NCBI GenBank assembly: GCA_034769895.1
Contig: JAWRYS010000976.1
Coordinates: forward strand, 1 to 64,000
Direction: 5' to 3'
Origin: Magicicada septendecula
Taxonomy: Eukaryota > Arthropoda > Insecta > Hemiptera > Cicadidae
DNA: 64,000 nt
The notes under the pieces were generated by a model. It saw only the letters and a list, made by a program, of their open reading frames with translations, had not been told where the DNA came from and made no database searches. This document shows positions 1 through 11,535 of the stretch, one piece after another. Each line of letters opens with the position of its first letter. Position 1 is the first letter of the stretch. A program made the translations under genes and the position numbers.

Positions 1-804
1 GCCCAATACCTTAAGAAATGCTGAACTAAAGGCATGTTTGTGGAGTGAAGCATAAAAGATAACCCAGACTTCTAAAATGCTCTTAGTGAAATGGGATTTT
101 CAGGAGTAACAACACACTATTTGGTTAACAAGCACATTTTACTAATATTGTAATACCAAGTCAATTAGATAGCCTAAATGTGTAGTAGTCTATGTGAAGC
201 TGATCACATACTGTTAATCAGCAGCACTGCAGAATATTCTAGAGCCACGCTCTTGGCATTCATCTGGAACTTTCTCACATTAGCATGATAATTAGGCTGT
301 TGCCACCAGCTGAGTTTTAGAAAGTTGGTGTAGTAGTTTGTGCATTCATATAGGATGATATTAGACAGCAGTTTTTAATGAAAGTGACAAATGATCAATT
401 GTTTATTTGTGTTGTAAACTATTGTGATTTTTTTATTACTGTTTGTAGGCTATACAAAGTGTCCTGGATAATTATTTAAAGAGAACTGTTGTAATATAAG
501 TGTGTTTGTTTTAGCAATTGAGAGTATCTGGTATTCAATAATTCATTCCACTGTTTTAAGTTCATAATTCTTTTCACTGGTTGTAAGAATATTATTTTCA
601 TTAATTTTCCAATTCTATGAAGTCTTCAGTAGTTTTACCACGATGAGACTCAACTTTATCACTGAAGATGCCACATCACTGAATGAGCAAAACTGTTCGT
701 TAATAATCTCAATAAAGCATGGTTATCAGCTGAAAAAAAGTTTTAGTATTAAAAGTTTTGATCACGCAAATCTATAAGGGATACTAAATGAGTACTGATA
801 TTAT

Positions 805-805
805 G

Positions 806-836
<31 letters not shown>

Positions 837-837
837 A
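805..837. repeat. TA dinucleotide tract
   Basis: Alternating TA run with one interruption. Equivalent tracts lie near 8840, 16943, 25003 and 32109 in copies 2-5 and differ in length. Two further short TA runs lie near 1692 and 1922; the former is expanded in copy 4. Confidence 0.9.
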
Positions 838-1049
838 TTTAAAAACGGGTTGGGAGTTTTTTTTAAGGGGTTTTTAAAGGTTTTTTTTACTCTTTAACTT
901 GAGGCAGTTACCTGTAAGAGGCAGTTCTCTGCAGGAACCTGCATGTTATTTAATGCTGGATCTGGTTCTGGCACAGGTCTGCGGCCGGGACAGTTCAGCC
1001 TTTGTTAATTCCTGATATATATATTTGTAACAAAGATTAAACAAAAGAT

Positions 1050-1560
1050 TTAACAATTTTATAAAATTATGCCGGCTGTTTTAAAACTTAAGTTATAATT
1101 TTTTTTTCACTGTTGTAGACAGTTTTTAAAATCTTTAAATTTTTATATACTTATAATATACAATTCTTTTGATTTCATAAAATTACATAGGCTGTATGCC
1201 CACCTCAGTTATAACTGTATTCTCTCGGGGTTATGTTCCAAGTGGATTTTCAGTAGAATTTCATATATATATTTTTTATGAAAGAATAGAAGGAACTTAC
1301 AATTTTATAAAACCATATAGGCTGCCATACCATTCTGACTTTGCAGTTTCTAGTCGTTATGATCCATTCAGTTTTCTTAGAAAATTTCTTTTTCATTTTA
1401 AGGGAGTTAAGGGGTTTTGCTTTTTTTATGAAATTATACTGGCTGTGCTGGAAACTTAAACTTATGATTGCAGTTTTGGGGCATTATGAATAATCCAGAT
1501 TTTCCTCCCAGTTATATGTGGGTCCTCTAGAATATACAGGCTGTCTGCCAGGTCGAACAT
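1050..1560. repeat. Diverged ~120-bp tandem repeats in the unit (5 members)
   Basis: A motif of the form (T)ATAAAATTA..ATAGGCTGT followed by a GCC-containing stretch and a TTATAA-type segment recurs, with GGCTG(T/C) at about 1074, 1190, 1320, 1441 and 1539 (spacings 98-130 bp). Members are strongly diverged, so this is an old internal expansion. Counterparts start near 9085, 17186, 25248 and 32335. Small ORFs across it are not supported as genes. Confidence 0.55.
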
Positions 1561-2269
1561 GTATCTTATCTGTGATGTATATTATATGTATATGTGTCTT
1601 TATGTTTCAGTATGTGTTGTTAATGTTAAGTGTTATATGAGGGTATTTAAATAATTTATATGAAGTTGATTAAGGAGCTTATGTGTTATTTATATATATA
1701 TATATGTTCTAATTATGTTTCAAGATTACGAGTTTAGTATATTACATTGGTGATGTTATTTTGGGGGGGGGGGGTTTGGATGATAAAGAATTGTTGAGAA
1801 ATAATATATTGAATATTGTAAATTATAAATATTAATTGTATAATGTCAAACATTAAATTTGAAAATATTAAATTGAATATTAAATTATACTAGTAAATTT
1901 CGCCTCCGATCGATATTTAGACTATATATATATATATTCAACATGAGTTTTGAGATAATAAACATGGTTATATTGCTGGTTAAAAGAGAGTTTAATTGGA
2001 AGTCCCGTCTCACTGGACCCAGCACCTTTTGCTTCTTCTAGGCCTTCTGTCTAGTTTTAAATATCTAGTGGCCCCTCTTAAACAAAAAAAATTTACAAAG
2101 CATAAAAAAATTAAAGAGGGGTTACAACTTGTCATTCAAAGCAGTTTTATAATTTATTTAAATATTCCACGAATTCATCACTTACATTATTAGTTTCACT
2201 AAATAGAGTTAATGATTTTACACGAATGTTCATAATGCTCTATTGTAACTAACTTTTGATAGGACCTTA

Positions 2270-2459
2270 ACCCATGAACAAGCCTGCGATAAAACCAAGT
2301 TATATCCTTGTTATAACCAAATCTCTAATGCGTTCCTACCCGTTAAAAGCGAGTTTAATTATCTTTACTAAGATACAAAACCAAACAAATCTCGTACTTT
2401 CGCTCGTTACATCCGAGTTCTTGTTATATGCTAGTTCGTTATTCGCGAGTTCCACTGTA
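2270..2459 (-). mobile_element. Pogo/Tc1-like transposon terminus (relic)
   Basis: Read on the minus strand from 2457, the sequence begins CAGTGGAACTCG and continues with about five imperfect ~20-bp repeats of an AACTCG..ATAACG type, inside a TA dinucleotide (2458-2459). Such termini with subterminal ATAACGAA-like repeats are typical of pogo-like elements in insects (family knowledge). No transposase or opposite terminus was found. Equivalent termini end at 10492, 18593, 26688 and 37141. Confidence 0.5.
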
Positions 2460-3320
2460 TATAAATTGTTTGGAAAAAGTGTCTTGTACTAACCCCCCCC
2501 ACGTATGTAATGGATCTTCGCAAGAAATCATTATTGCACGCACATCGTTGGTTATCGATACTCGATGAAGGCAACAATTTGTTGGCTAACCATTAACTCG
2601 TGTGGAGATGTTCGAACAATGATGGTGAATCGTTCACCACCCACGCACAGATCATAAACAAAGGCACTGATAGTAACTGCCTTACTATGGTGACTGCAGG
2701 TACAGTTATCCGTTATTCACTCCAATTCTAGATAACAGAATCACAACACGAAGTGTGTGGTTAACACTAAAATTGAAATGTTTTCGATTAATTTTTAATA
2801 CCAAAAGAATATTTCTATCTGGTTATAGCTGTCACAGCTGACGTATCTTATCGCGAACCGTCAAGCTTTACATTTATGGCAGCAGAATATAAATGCAAGT
2901 AACTTTTTCTTAATCGTTTAACGATTTTATTACCATGTTTCGTATTGTCAGCACGATATCGTACTCGGTACAATTTGTGATAGAAGTCGTTCATATGAAG
3001 AATACGTATTGGTTGTAATAATGTTAACTGGGTATATTTAGGTCTCACAGAATCAATCAATTTGTGTAATTTTCACAAATGAAGGTAAGTAGTTTGTTAA
3101 AAGAAATTTTTTTATAATCTGTGTTCACAGTTTCCTGCAGTATTAGCTAAACGTTCTGAATAGAAAACAACTTAACTCTGAACACTAACATCGGAATTCA
3201 TATAGGAGACAAAATAGTGATTTAAAATAGTTATGTTTAATGTAAAATAAGAATTAATAATAACGTAATGTGTAAAATAATTATTGTGTGTTGTAAGAAG
3301 ATCTAATTACAGGAATTTGA

Positions 3321-3500
3321 AGCTTCTACAATAGATGTAAAATTTTTGTAAGAACATCAAATTTAATATCACAGGAGTTTTCAACTTCGGCAGGAGTCTG
3401 CCAAGGTGATGTTCTTAGTCCAGTACTTTTCATAATACTAATGGATGATGTAATACAAAGCTGCAAGGCCAGAATTAGAGGATTCCATGTTGGGAATTAG
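3321..3500 (+). pseudogene. LINE reverse-transcriptase fragment, sense (copy 1)
   Basis: Sixty codons read as part of a non-LTR retrotransposon RT palm domain. The key segment is AGVCQGDVLSPVLFIILMDD, the family's GVRQGDVLSPLLF..MD region, preceded by a matching upstream strand (YNRCKIFVRTS). An in-frame TGA lies at 3318-3320, a TAG ends it at 3498-3500, and there is no YxDD catalytic box, so it is a dead fragment. It is followed by a short inverted repeat, CGGCT..AGCCG. RTE-, CR1- or Jockey-like origin cannot be separated by eye. Confidence 0.72.
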
Positions 3501-4499
3501 CGGCTACAGCCGATTCGAGCGGGGGTCACTGTGAATATTTCAGTTAATATTTGGATTTACAACAAATTAATTAAATTTACTATAACAACTATTTTAACAT
3601 ATAAATAAAAAAAGTTTTTTGTACTATATTAATAACTTTATTCCTGTTATTTAAGCTTACAATATTAATTACGTTCACAGCACCGCAAACGCCTGCTCAT
3701 CACAGACTGTGCGCAGTGACAAGTTAAGGTTTCTTAAGGTCATTATTATATTTTTTGTAAGCCCAGTTAGCTGTTGTCGCCACCAATTTTTACACATACT
3801 CATTGTGAAGTCACTGAAAACTTATACAAACTACACTAAATGCTGAAGTATAATAGAAAATAGATCCTTAACATTTCAAAATTAATCCCAGCTGAAGTAA
3901 TGCTTTTTAATCTTAGTTTACATAAAAAATTATATTTATTATATATCATTAGCAATATGAAATGATTAACACAATATTTTGCAGTTACGACAACTTTCAG
4001 TAATAAACAATTCACAGCTGCTTCTATAACAATTAAACCTAAACCTAGGCATACGTACTGCAAATAATATGAAAAAACAAGGAAGTTCGTTTTGTTCATG
4101 ATAGCATATCAGTGTCATTAAATTATTTTTTTAACAGTATGCAGGATGATAAAGGTATTCAACTGTCTTTTTATTTATTAGCCATGATTTCAAATGTTTA
4201 AAAACACTGTTTTATATAAAACATTTTTTATATCAAAAGGCAAACAATTATAGAATCTAGAATACAAAACACAAATAAACTTATTATACCAGTACGTACA
4301 TTTCCTTTTTAACTAAGTGTATCAATAATTTTATTTTTACACTTTAATTGTTCAACATTCTTTTTTCATAATCACCATGTCTATTAAAATTTATTTTAAG
4401 TAGCCTACTTTGTATACATAAAAATGTCTTAAAGGTAAATAATTAATTTTTGAAAACAACGGAAATGAATTATGCCTTACATTTTTTCCTAGTCAAATT

Positions 4500-5215
4500 T
4501 GAATATAGTTTTTTTTTAATGTTAATAGAGGATTCAAATATGGTACGGTAGGCATGTTATGCCCCAACAACCAATTACATATGCTAATTTGAATGAACTG
4601 AAGTGAAATACACATTTTCAGCATCACTCTGTGGATGCATGGTTTTTAAGAAATAAATTTTCTCAAAAGGCTCCTAATTTTCATATTATATTATTTATGT
4701 GAGTTTTCCATGTGATTTGAACTGTAATGCCTAAATATTTATATGTATCCACTTGTTCTAACTAGCACAACCACAATCTGTTACTATGTTACATTGGTGA
4801 GTATGAAATTTTACAGGCACTGGTTAACACCTCTGTTCTTTTAAATCAAATAATACATATTTTGTTTTTTGAACATGTAGAAACATTTTATTTTCTCTCA
4901 ATAAAAATTTTAAGTTTTTAGATTTGGTTCCACAGTTGTATGCATAGCATTTATGTATTTTGAGACATACGAAAAAGCAGTGAGTGTCTCATTGAAGTTA
5001 CCAAAGCAAAGGTAATAAATAATAAATTGAAACTAGCCCAAGAACTGAACCTTGGGATACACTCTTTCTTACTTCTGGTTCCCCACTGTAAATGGGGAAC
5101 ATTTTCAATCCTCACACATTGTTCTCTGTTTAACAGGTATGACGAAAACCAGTTGTCTGCTGAACCCTGTAACTATGGCTATAATATGTCCTTGTTTGCC
5201 CTGGACTGTGCTTGA
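4500..5215 (-). pseudogene. LINE reverse-transcriptase relic, antisense (copy 1)
   Basis: On the minus strand several LINE RT landmarks occur in the right order but in shifting frames. These are ANKDIL and WFSSYLLNREQCVRI (about 5215-5107), SQGSVLG for the GVPQGSVLGP box (near 5034-5057), TYKYLGITVQ..W (near 4712-4746) and a VIGCWG thumb-like segment (near 4559-4580). Many stops and frameshifts show it is long dead. It may extend further down to about 4330. It is a different LINE fragment from the sense one at 3321-3500. Confidence 0.65.
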
Positions 5216-5797
5216 TTTGAGGCCATGACCGGCCGTCCAGGCACAATTCGGTCAAAACGTGATTTTGTCCTCGTTTCTGGCATATCTAACTTCAATTCCT
5301 AATTAGACCTCATCGAGTTTTCAACGTTATTTGTTTTAACTTGAATAAACCTACGTACACATGATAAAATCATAATCATTATGACTGATACATGATTTTG
5401 ATATCGATAGAATGTATGTATGTCTAACGAAGTAGTGCTGTTTTGGATATGTTAACACCTTGAATCTTGGCTTATGGTATTCGTGTTATTTCAGTTATGT
5501 TAGTTAAAAATGTGTCAAATTCAATTTTAGTTAATTATTTAAATTTTAACAATACCAAAACAAAAATGTGCATTCAGTCATTGTTTAAAAGAATAGTACT
5601 GGTGCAGATTATTGTGCAGATAAATTATGTAAAAATTTTATTACCACATTTTATTTCGATAAAATTTTAGAAATTTAAAAAATGAGGCTAAATTCATATT
5701 TTGGATAAAATTCCATTTAATTTGATACCCTGAAGGGACTCCAGGTTTTTCAAAATTTTAACACTAACATTTGCATAAATATGGCTGGTATTGACTG

Positions 5798-5799
<2 letters not shown>

Positions 5800-5849
<50 letters not shown>

Positions 5850-5869
5850 CTCTCTCTCTCTCTCTCTCA
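5800..5869. repeat. Compound (CA)n(CT)n microsatellite, copy 1
   Basis: A CA run is followed directly by a CT run. This locus accounts for most of the length variation among copies 1-3. ORFs reading through it are repeat translations. Confidence 0.97.
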
Positions 5870-6410
5870 CTCAATCACACATGCACAATATATATGAGTT
5901 ATTTTGGAAGTTACCTTGCCTTAACTTAATCGTTACTCAATGCGTTTGTCTAATGGGCATGGGTAAATTTCTTTAAGGAAAGATAATGTTGTACTACAGG
6001 TTGTTTTAACAGGGATGATTAAGCTGTTCTCACCTTGGTCTTTGTTTTTTTTCTGGGTTTCTACACCCTTCCAGACCATCATAACACAGGAGTTAAATTC
6101 TCAAGGAATGTAACAAAATTATAAACATGAGATACAAAATATATTTTGTGCATTGGAAATTTCCTTATTTCTATCACTATCAGATTCTCTAGTACAATTC
6201 TTATCCTCTTGTTCAGCAAACAGGAATTGTGTTAAATGAACAGCATTTGTATTTGTAGATTCACGTTACAGATAAATAACAGCAATAATTGTAGATTTAA
6301 AACATACAAAATATGGAATTTATAGAACACAATATTATTAACTTCTGTTGCAACATTCCTTCCTGAATTATAACATTCATTGTTAATAATTAACAATACG
6401 TTTTTAAGTA

Positions 6411-6490
6411 CAGTAGAACTGCATTTATCCAGACTAATGAGTCCCAGTCGTAATTCGGATATGCAGAAACTCAGATAATTGGAACAAACA
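6411..6490 (+). mobile_element. Pogo/Tigger-like transposon terminus (relic), copy 1
   Basis: After a TA dinucleotide (6409-6410) the sequence begins CAGTAGAACTGCATTTATCC and continues through AATTCGGATATGCAG and CAGATAATTGGAAC, resembling the terminal plus subterminal repeats of Tigger/pogo elements. The inner CTGCAT(TT)ATCC and GGATATGCAG segments are mutually inverted. No opposite end or transposase was found. Equivalents start at 14514 and 22577; copy 4 has lost it by deletion. Confidence 0.55.
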
Positions 6491-6647
6491 TAAGAAAAAG
6501 GGGGTCTTTCACTAAATCCTGCAGCAAAATACAACTTCCATGTCTGATGTGTTCTAGAACTGTTTTCTTCACAAATAACTAATGCCAGGTTATGGAGGTT
6601 ATGTACGACAATGTAACTTAAATAAAATTTACTTTGTTAGTGTACAA

Positions 6648-7124
6648 TAAAAGGGTGTATTTACTGGAAGTACAGAAATTAGTTTCCATTTATCGCACAT
6701 AATTACGGTACACAGACGATTTTGGGAGTTTGTGTGTACGTTTAATTATCTAACTTAACCTTTTAGATTTTTAAAATGAATTAGACTTAACAAACATTTC
6801 CTTACTTAGTGTACATTCAAAGGCTGTATTTATTGTATGGATAAAAGGCTGTATATACATTAAAGGCTGTATTTATTCGAAGTACTGGAATTAAAACCTA
6901 CCGGTACTTCCAATTTAGAACGTATAACCTAGTAGGCTACGTTATTCGTACGTATTTTATTGGAGTTTATTGGTACATATTTTATTAAAAGGGTGTATTT
7001 ATTGGAAGTACAGAAATTAGTTTCCATTTATCGCACATAATTACAGTACAGAGACATTTTGGGAGGTTCTGTCTACGTTTAATTATCTAACTTAACCTTT
7101 TAGATTTTTAAAATTAATTAGACT
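6648..7124 (+). repeat. Local direct duplication of ~140 bp (6648-6790 and 6985-7124)
   Basis: A segment starting TAAAAGGGTGTATTTA and ending in TTAACCTTTTAGATTTTTAA occurs twice, about 337 bp apart, with a few differences. Between them AAAGGCTGTAT(A/T)T recurs three times. Equivalents lie at about 14751-15227 and 22814-23290. The copy 4 deletion endpoint falls inside the second member. Confidence 0.8.
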
Positions 7125-7358
7125 TGTAGGTGTGTGCATGGCAGAACTACTTGTATGGGTGTGCACCCACTTTATAATCATATTTTTGGTAACACTGAGA
7201 ACTTTAAGCCTTCTTTTATGCTTAAACAAATTATTTATACACTTAATTATAGAAAAGCAAAAAGCAAATATGTAATTCGAAAGACTAGTTTGCTCTAATA
7301 TACACATGCTGAAGTTAAAAACAAAAGAGTTTTTACTTGCCTAACTAATCATTAGTTA

Positions 7359-7810
7359 CTAATGTGACGGTTGGGGCTGCTTTTTCTGCAAAAGCTGGGG
7401 TATGTTGGATTCAAGAGCGGTTAAATTAAGTCATAAATCTGAGTGTGCGTCAAGTCTATTTCTGTGCTTGCTTTTCACTTGAGATGAAAATCCCATTTCA
7501 CTCAAGAATGAGGTGGTGAATGGGATGAGCAACTCCGAACGTTCAGGATATTCATCTCTTAAAGATATCCAGAACTTTGTTAAGTCAGAATCTAAAAGTT
7601 TATGGATTTTGTTGTTCATGATATGTCTCATGTTATCACTAACTGTACAAAATAATTTACTAAAAATTTAGTTTTAATCCCAGCATCACAGATGATATCA
7701 CACAATTACTCTTTTAGTTTTACTGAGAACATGTTAGAACTTTCAAAATACAAGAATGGGTCTTGAATCCAATTGAATTCACTGTATCCCTCTGGGAAGA
7801 AACTTTCAAT
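7359..7810 (-). pseudogene. hAT transposase C-terminal relic (copy 1)
   Basis: Minus-strand codons 7631-7434 contain TKFWISLRDEYPERSE, then LLIPFTTSFLSEMGFSS and KSKHRNRLD. This is the dimerisation region of hAT transposases related to ZBED5/FAM200/SCAND3-type proteins. After an in-frame TGA (7431-7433) the same frame continues to a KKQPQPSH ending at 7359, matching the family's usual tail. Upstream, FPEGYSEFNWIQDPF (near 7753-7797) fits the segment normally N-terminal to it, but in another frame and with stops. It is a decayed fragment. GGGTGTGCACCC near 7160 could be part of its terminus, with low certainty. Confidence 0.7.
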
Positions 7811-8840
7811 CTGGTTATCGAGAGTTAAACATCAGAGCTGGTAAAAAGCAATGGTAGAGCATGAATAACAAAAATGTACAGTTTAGACTATGTACAAAAC
7901 AGGTTGAATTTAAATTGTTAAAATGATATATCTTAGTTATTTACATGTAGTAGGTTTTTAAGACACAGTAAATAAATTTCCGAACCTGACTTTGCAACCC
8001 TCCAAATGCCCTCTCGGGACCCAGCAGTGGCTCGTGCCCAATACCTTAAGAAATGCTGAACTAAAGGCATGTTTGTGGAGTGAAGCATAAAAGATAACCC
8101 AGACTTCTAAAATGCTCTTAGTGAAATGGGATTTTCAGGAGTAACAACACACTATTTGGTTAACAAGCACATTTTACTAATATTGTAATACCAAGTCAAT
8201 TAGATAGCCTAAATGTGTAGTAGTCTATGTGAAGCTGATCACATACTGTTAATCAGCAGCACTGCAGAATATTCTAGAGCCACGCTCTTGGCATTCATCT
8301 GGAACTTTCTCACATTAGCATGATAATTAGGCTGTTGCCACCAGCTGAGTTTTAGAAAGTTGGTGTAGTAGTTTGTGCATTCATATAGGATGATATTAGA
8401 CAGCAGTTTTTAATGAAAGTGACAAATGATCAATTGTTTATTTGTGTTGTAAACTATTGTGATTTTTTTATTACTGTTTGTAGGCTATACAAAGTGTCCT
8501 GGATAATTATTTAAAGAGAACTGTTGTAATATAAGTGTGTTTGTTTTAGCAATTGAGAGTATCTGGTATTCAATAATTCATTCCACTGTTTTAAGTTCAT
8601 AATTCTTTTCACTGGTTGTAAGAATATTATTTTCATTAATTTTCCAATTCTATGAAGTCTTCAGTAGTTTTACCACGATGAGACTCAACTTTATCACTGA
8701 AGATGCCACATCACTGAATGAGCAAAACTGTTCGTTAATAATCTCAATAAAGCATGGTTATCAGCTGAAAAAAAGTTTTAGTATTAAAAGTTTTGATCAC
8801 GCAAATCTATAAGGGATACTAAATGAGTACTGATATTATG

Positions 8841-8871
<31 letters not shown>

Positions 8872-10304
8872 ATTTAAAAACGGGTTGGGAGTTTTTTTTA
8901 AGGGGTTTTTAAAGGTTTTTTTTACTCTTTAACTTGAGGCAGTTACCTGTAAGAGGCAGTTCTCTGCAGGAACCTGCATGTTATTTAATGCTGGATCTGG
9001 TTCTGGCACAGGTCTGCGGCCGGGACAGTTCAGCCTTTGTTAATTCCTGATATATATATTTGTAACAAAGATTAAACAAAAGATTTAACAATTTTATAAA
9101 ATTATGCCGGCTGTTTTAAAACTTAAGTTATAATTTTTTTTTCACTGTTGTAGACAGTTTTTAAAATCTTTAAATTTTTATATACTTATAATATACAATT
9201 CTTTTGATTTCATAAAATTACATAGGCTGTATGCCCACCTCAGTTATAACTGTATTCTCTCGGGGTTATGTTCCAAGTGGATTTTCAGTAGAATTTCATA
9301 TATATATTTTTTATGAAAGAATAGAAGGAACTTACAATTTTATAAAACCATATAGGCTGCCATACCATTCTGACTTTGCAGTTTCTAGTCGTTATGATCC
9401 ATTCAGTTTTCTTAGAAAATTTCTTTTTCATTTTAAGGGAGTTAAGGGGTTTTGCTTTTTTTATGAAATTATACTGGCTGTGCTGGAAACTTAAACTTAT
9501 GATTGCAGTTTTGGGGCATTATGAATAATCCAGATTTTCCTCCCAGTTATATGTGGGTCCTCTAGAATATACAGGCTGTCTGCCAGGTCGAACATGTATC
9601 TTATCTGTGATGTATATTATATGTATATGTGTCTTTATGTTTCAGTATGTGTTGTTAATGTTAAGTGTTATATGAGGGTATTTAAATAATTTATATGAAG
9701 TTGATTAAGGAGCTTATGTGTTATTTATATATATATATATGTTCTAATTATGTTTCAAGATTACGAGTTTAGTATATTACATTGGTGATGTTATTTTGGG
9801 GGGGGGGGGTTTGGATGATAAAGAATTGTTGAGAAATAATATATTGAATATTGTAAATTATAAATATTAATTGTATAATGTCAAACATTAAATTTGAAAA
9901 TATTAAATTGAATATTAAATTATACTAGTAAATTTCGCCTCCGATCGATATTTAGACTATATATATATATATTCAACATGAGTTTTGAGATAATAAACAT
10001 GGTTATATTGCTGGTTAAAAGAGAGTTTAATTGGAAGTCCCGTCTCACTGGACCCAGCACCTTTTGCTTCTTCTAGGCCTTCTGTCTAGTTTTAAATATC
10101 TAGTGGCCCCTCTTAAACAAAAAAAATTTACAAAGCATAAAAAAATTAAAGAGGGGTTACAACTTGTCATTCAAAGCAGTTTTATAATTTATTTAAATAT
10201 TCCACGAATTCATCACTTACATTATTAGTTTCACTAAATAGAGTTAATGATTTTACACGAATGTTCATAATGCTCTATTGTAACTAACTTTTGATAGGAC
10301 CTTA

Positions 10305-10494
10305 ACCCATGAACAAGCCTGCGATAAAACCAAGTTATATCCTTGTTATAACCAAATCTCTAATGCGTTCCTACCCGTTAAAAGCGAGTTTAATTATCTT
10401 TACTAAGATACAAAACCAAACAAATCTCGTACTTTCGCTCGTTACATCCGAGTTCTTGTTATATGCTAGTTCGTTATTCGCGAGTTCCACTGTA
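10305..10494 (-). mobile_element. Pogo/Tc1-like terminus relic (copy 2)
   Basis: Same sequence as the 2270-2459 relic, with the terminus at 10492. Confidence 0.5.
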
Positions 10495-11355
10495 TATAAA
10501 TTGTTTGGAAAAAGTGTCTTGTACTAACCCCCCCCACGTATGTAATGGATCTTCGCAAGAAATCATTATTGCACGCACATCGTTGGTTATCGATACTCGA
10601 TGAAGGCAACAATTTGTTGGCTAACCATTAACTCGTGTGGAGATGTTCGAACAATGATGGTGAATCGTTCACCACCCACGCACAGATCATAAACAAAGGC
10701 ACTGATAGTAACTGCCTTACTATGGTGACTGCAGGTACAGTTATCCGTTATTCACTCCAATTCTAGATAACAGAATCACAACACGAAGTGTGTGGTTAAC
10801 ACTAAAATTGAAATGTTTTCGATTAATTTTTAATACCAAAAGAATATTTCTATCTGGTTATAGCTGTCACAGCTGACGTATCTTATCGCGAACCGTCAAG
10901 CTTTACATTTATGGCAGCAGAATATAAATGCAAGTAACTTTTTCTTAATCGTTTAACGATTTTATTACCATGTTTCGTATTGTCAGCACGATATCGTACT
11001 CGGTACAATTTGTGATAGAAGTCGTTCATATGAAGAATACGTATTGGTTGTAATAATGTTAACTGGGTATATTTAGGTCTCACAGAATCAATCAATTTGT
11101 GTAATTTTCACAAATGAAGGTAAGTAGTTTGTTAAAAGAAATTTTTTTATAATCTGTGTTCACAGTTTCCTGCAGTATTAGCTAAACGTTCTGAATAGAA
11201 AACAACTTAACTCTGAACACTAACATCGGAATTCATATAGGAGACAAAATAGTGATTTAAAATAGTTATGTTTAATGTAAAATAAGAATTAATAATAACG
11301 TAATGTGTAAAATAATTATTGTGTGTTGTAAGAAGATCTAATTACAGGAATTTGA

Positions 11356-11535
11356 AGCTTCTACAATAGATGTAAAATTTTTGTAAGAACATCAAATTTA
11401 ATATCACAGGAGTTTTCAACTTCGGCAGGAGTCTGCCAAGGTGATGTTCTTAGTCCAGTACTTTTCATAATACTAATGGATGATGTAATACAAAGCTGCA
11501 AGGCCAGAATTAGAGGATTCCATGTTGGGAATTAG
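11356..11535 (+). pseudogene. LINE RT fragment, sense (copy 2)
   Basis: Same as the copy 1 fragment, including the upstream TGA and the terminal TAG. It has no start codon and no catalytic YxDD. Confidence 0.7.

Larger units (their letters stand above)
1..8035. repeat. Array unit, copy 1
   Basis: Reference copy for this annotation. In order it holds: unrecognised DNA (1-800); a TA tract (805-837); a family of diverged ~120-bp repeats (about 1050-1560); short TA and G runs; unrecognised DNA; a pogo-like terminus ending at 2457; unrecognised DNA (2460-3320); a sense LINE RT fragment (3321-3500); unrecognised AT-rich DNA (3501-4500); an antisense LINE fragment (4500-5215); AT-rich DNA; a CA/CT tract (5800-5869); a pogo/Tigger-like terminus at 6411; a 140-bp duplication (6648-7124); and a hAT transposase relic (7359-7810). 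I see no gene under constraint. Confidence 0.95.

Noticed and set aside
1196..1459. 87-codon ORF repeated in all five array copies
   Set aside because: It lies across old internal repeats and has no recognisable domain. Between copies 1 and 5 most changes alter the protein (for example S to L, H to Y, E to A, K to N), which does not suggest purifying selection.
1541..1560. tRNA B-box-like GGTCGAAC
   Set aside because: No A box at the right distance and no cloverleaf could be drawn.
2848..3060. 70-codon minus-strand ORF with a GTAAGT nearby on the plus strand
   Set aside because: No recognised domain, and changes in copy 5 are mostly amino-acid altering. The splice-like motif has no partner exon.
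6232..6534. 100-codon minus-strand ORF present in copies 1-3
   Set aside because: It overlaps the Tigger-like terminus, has no domain, and is lost in copy 4. Its identity across copies 1-3 only reflects recent duplication.
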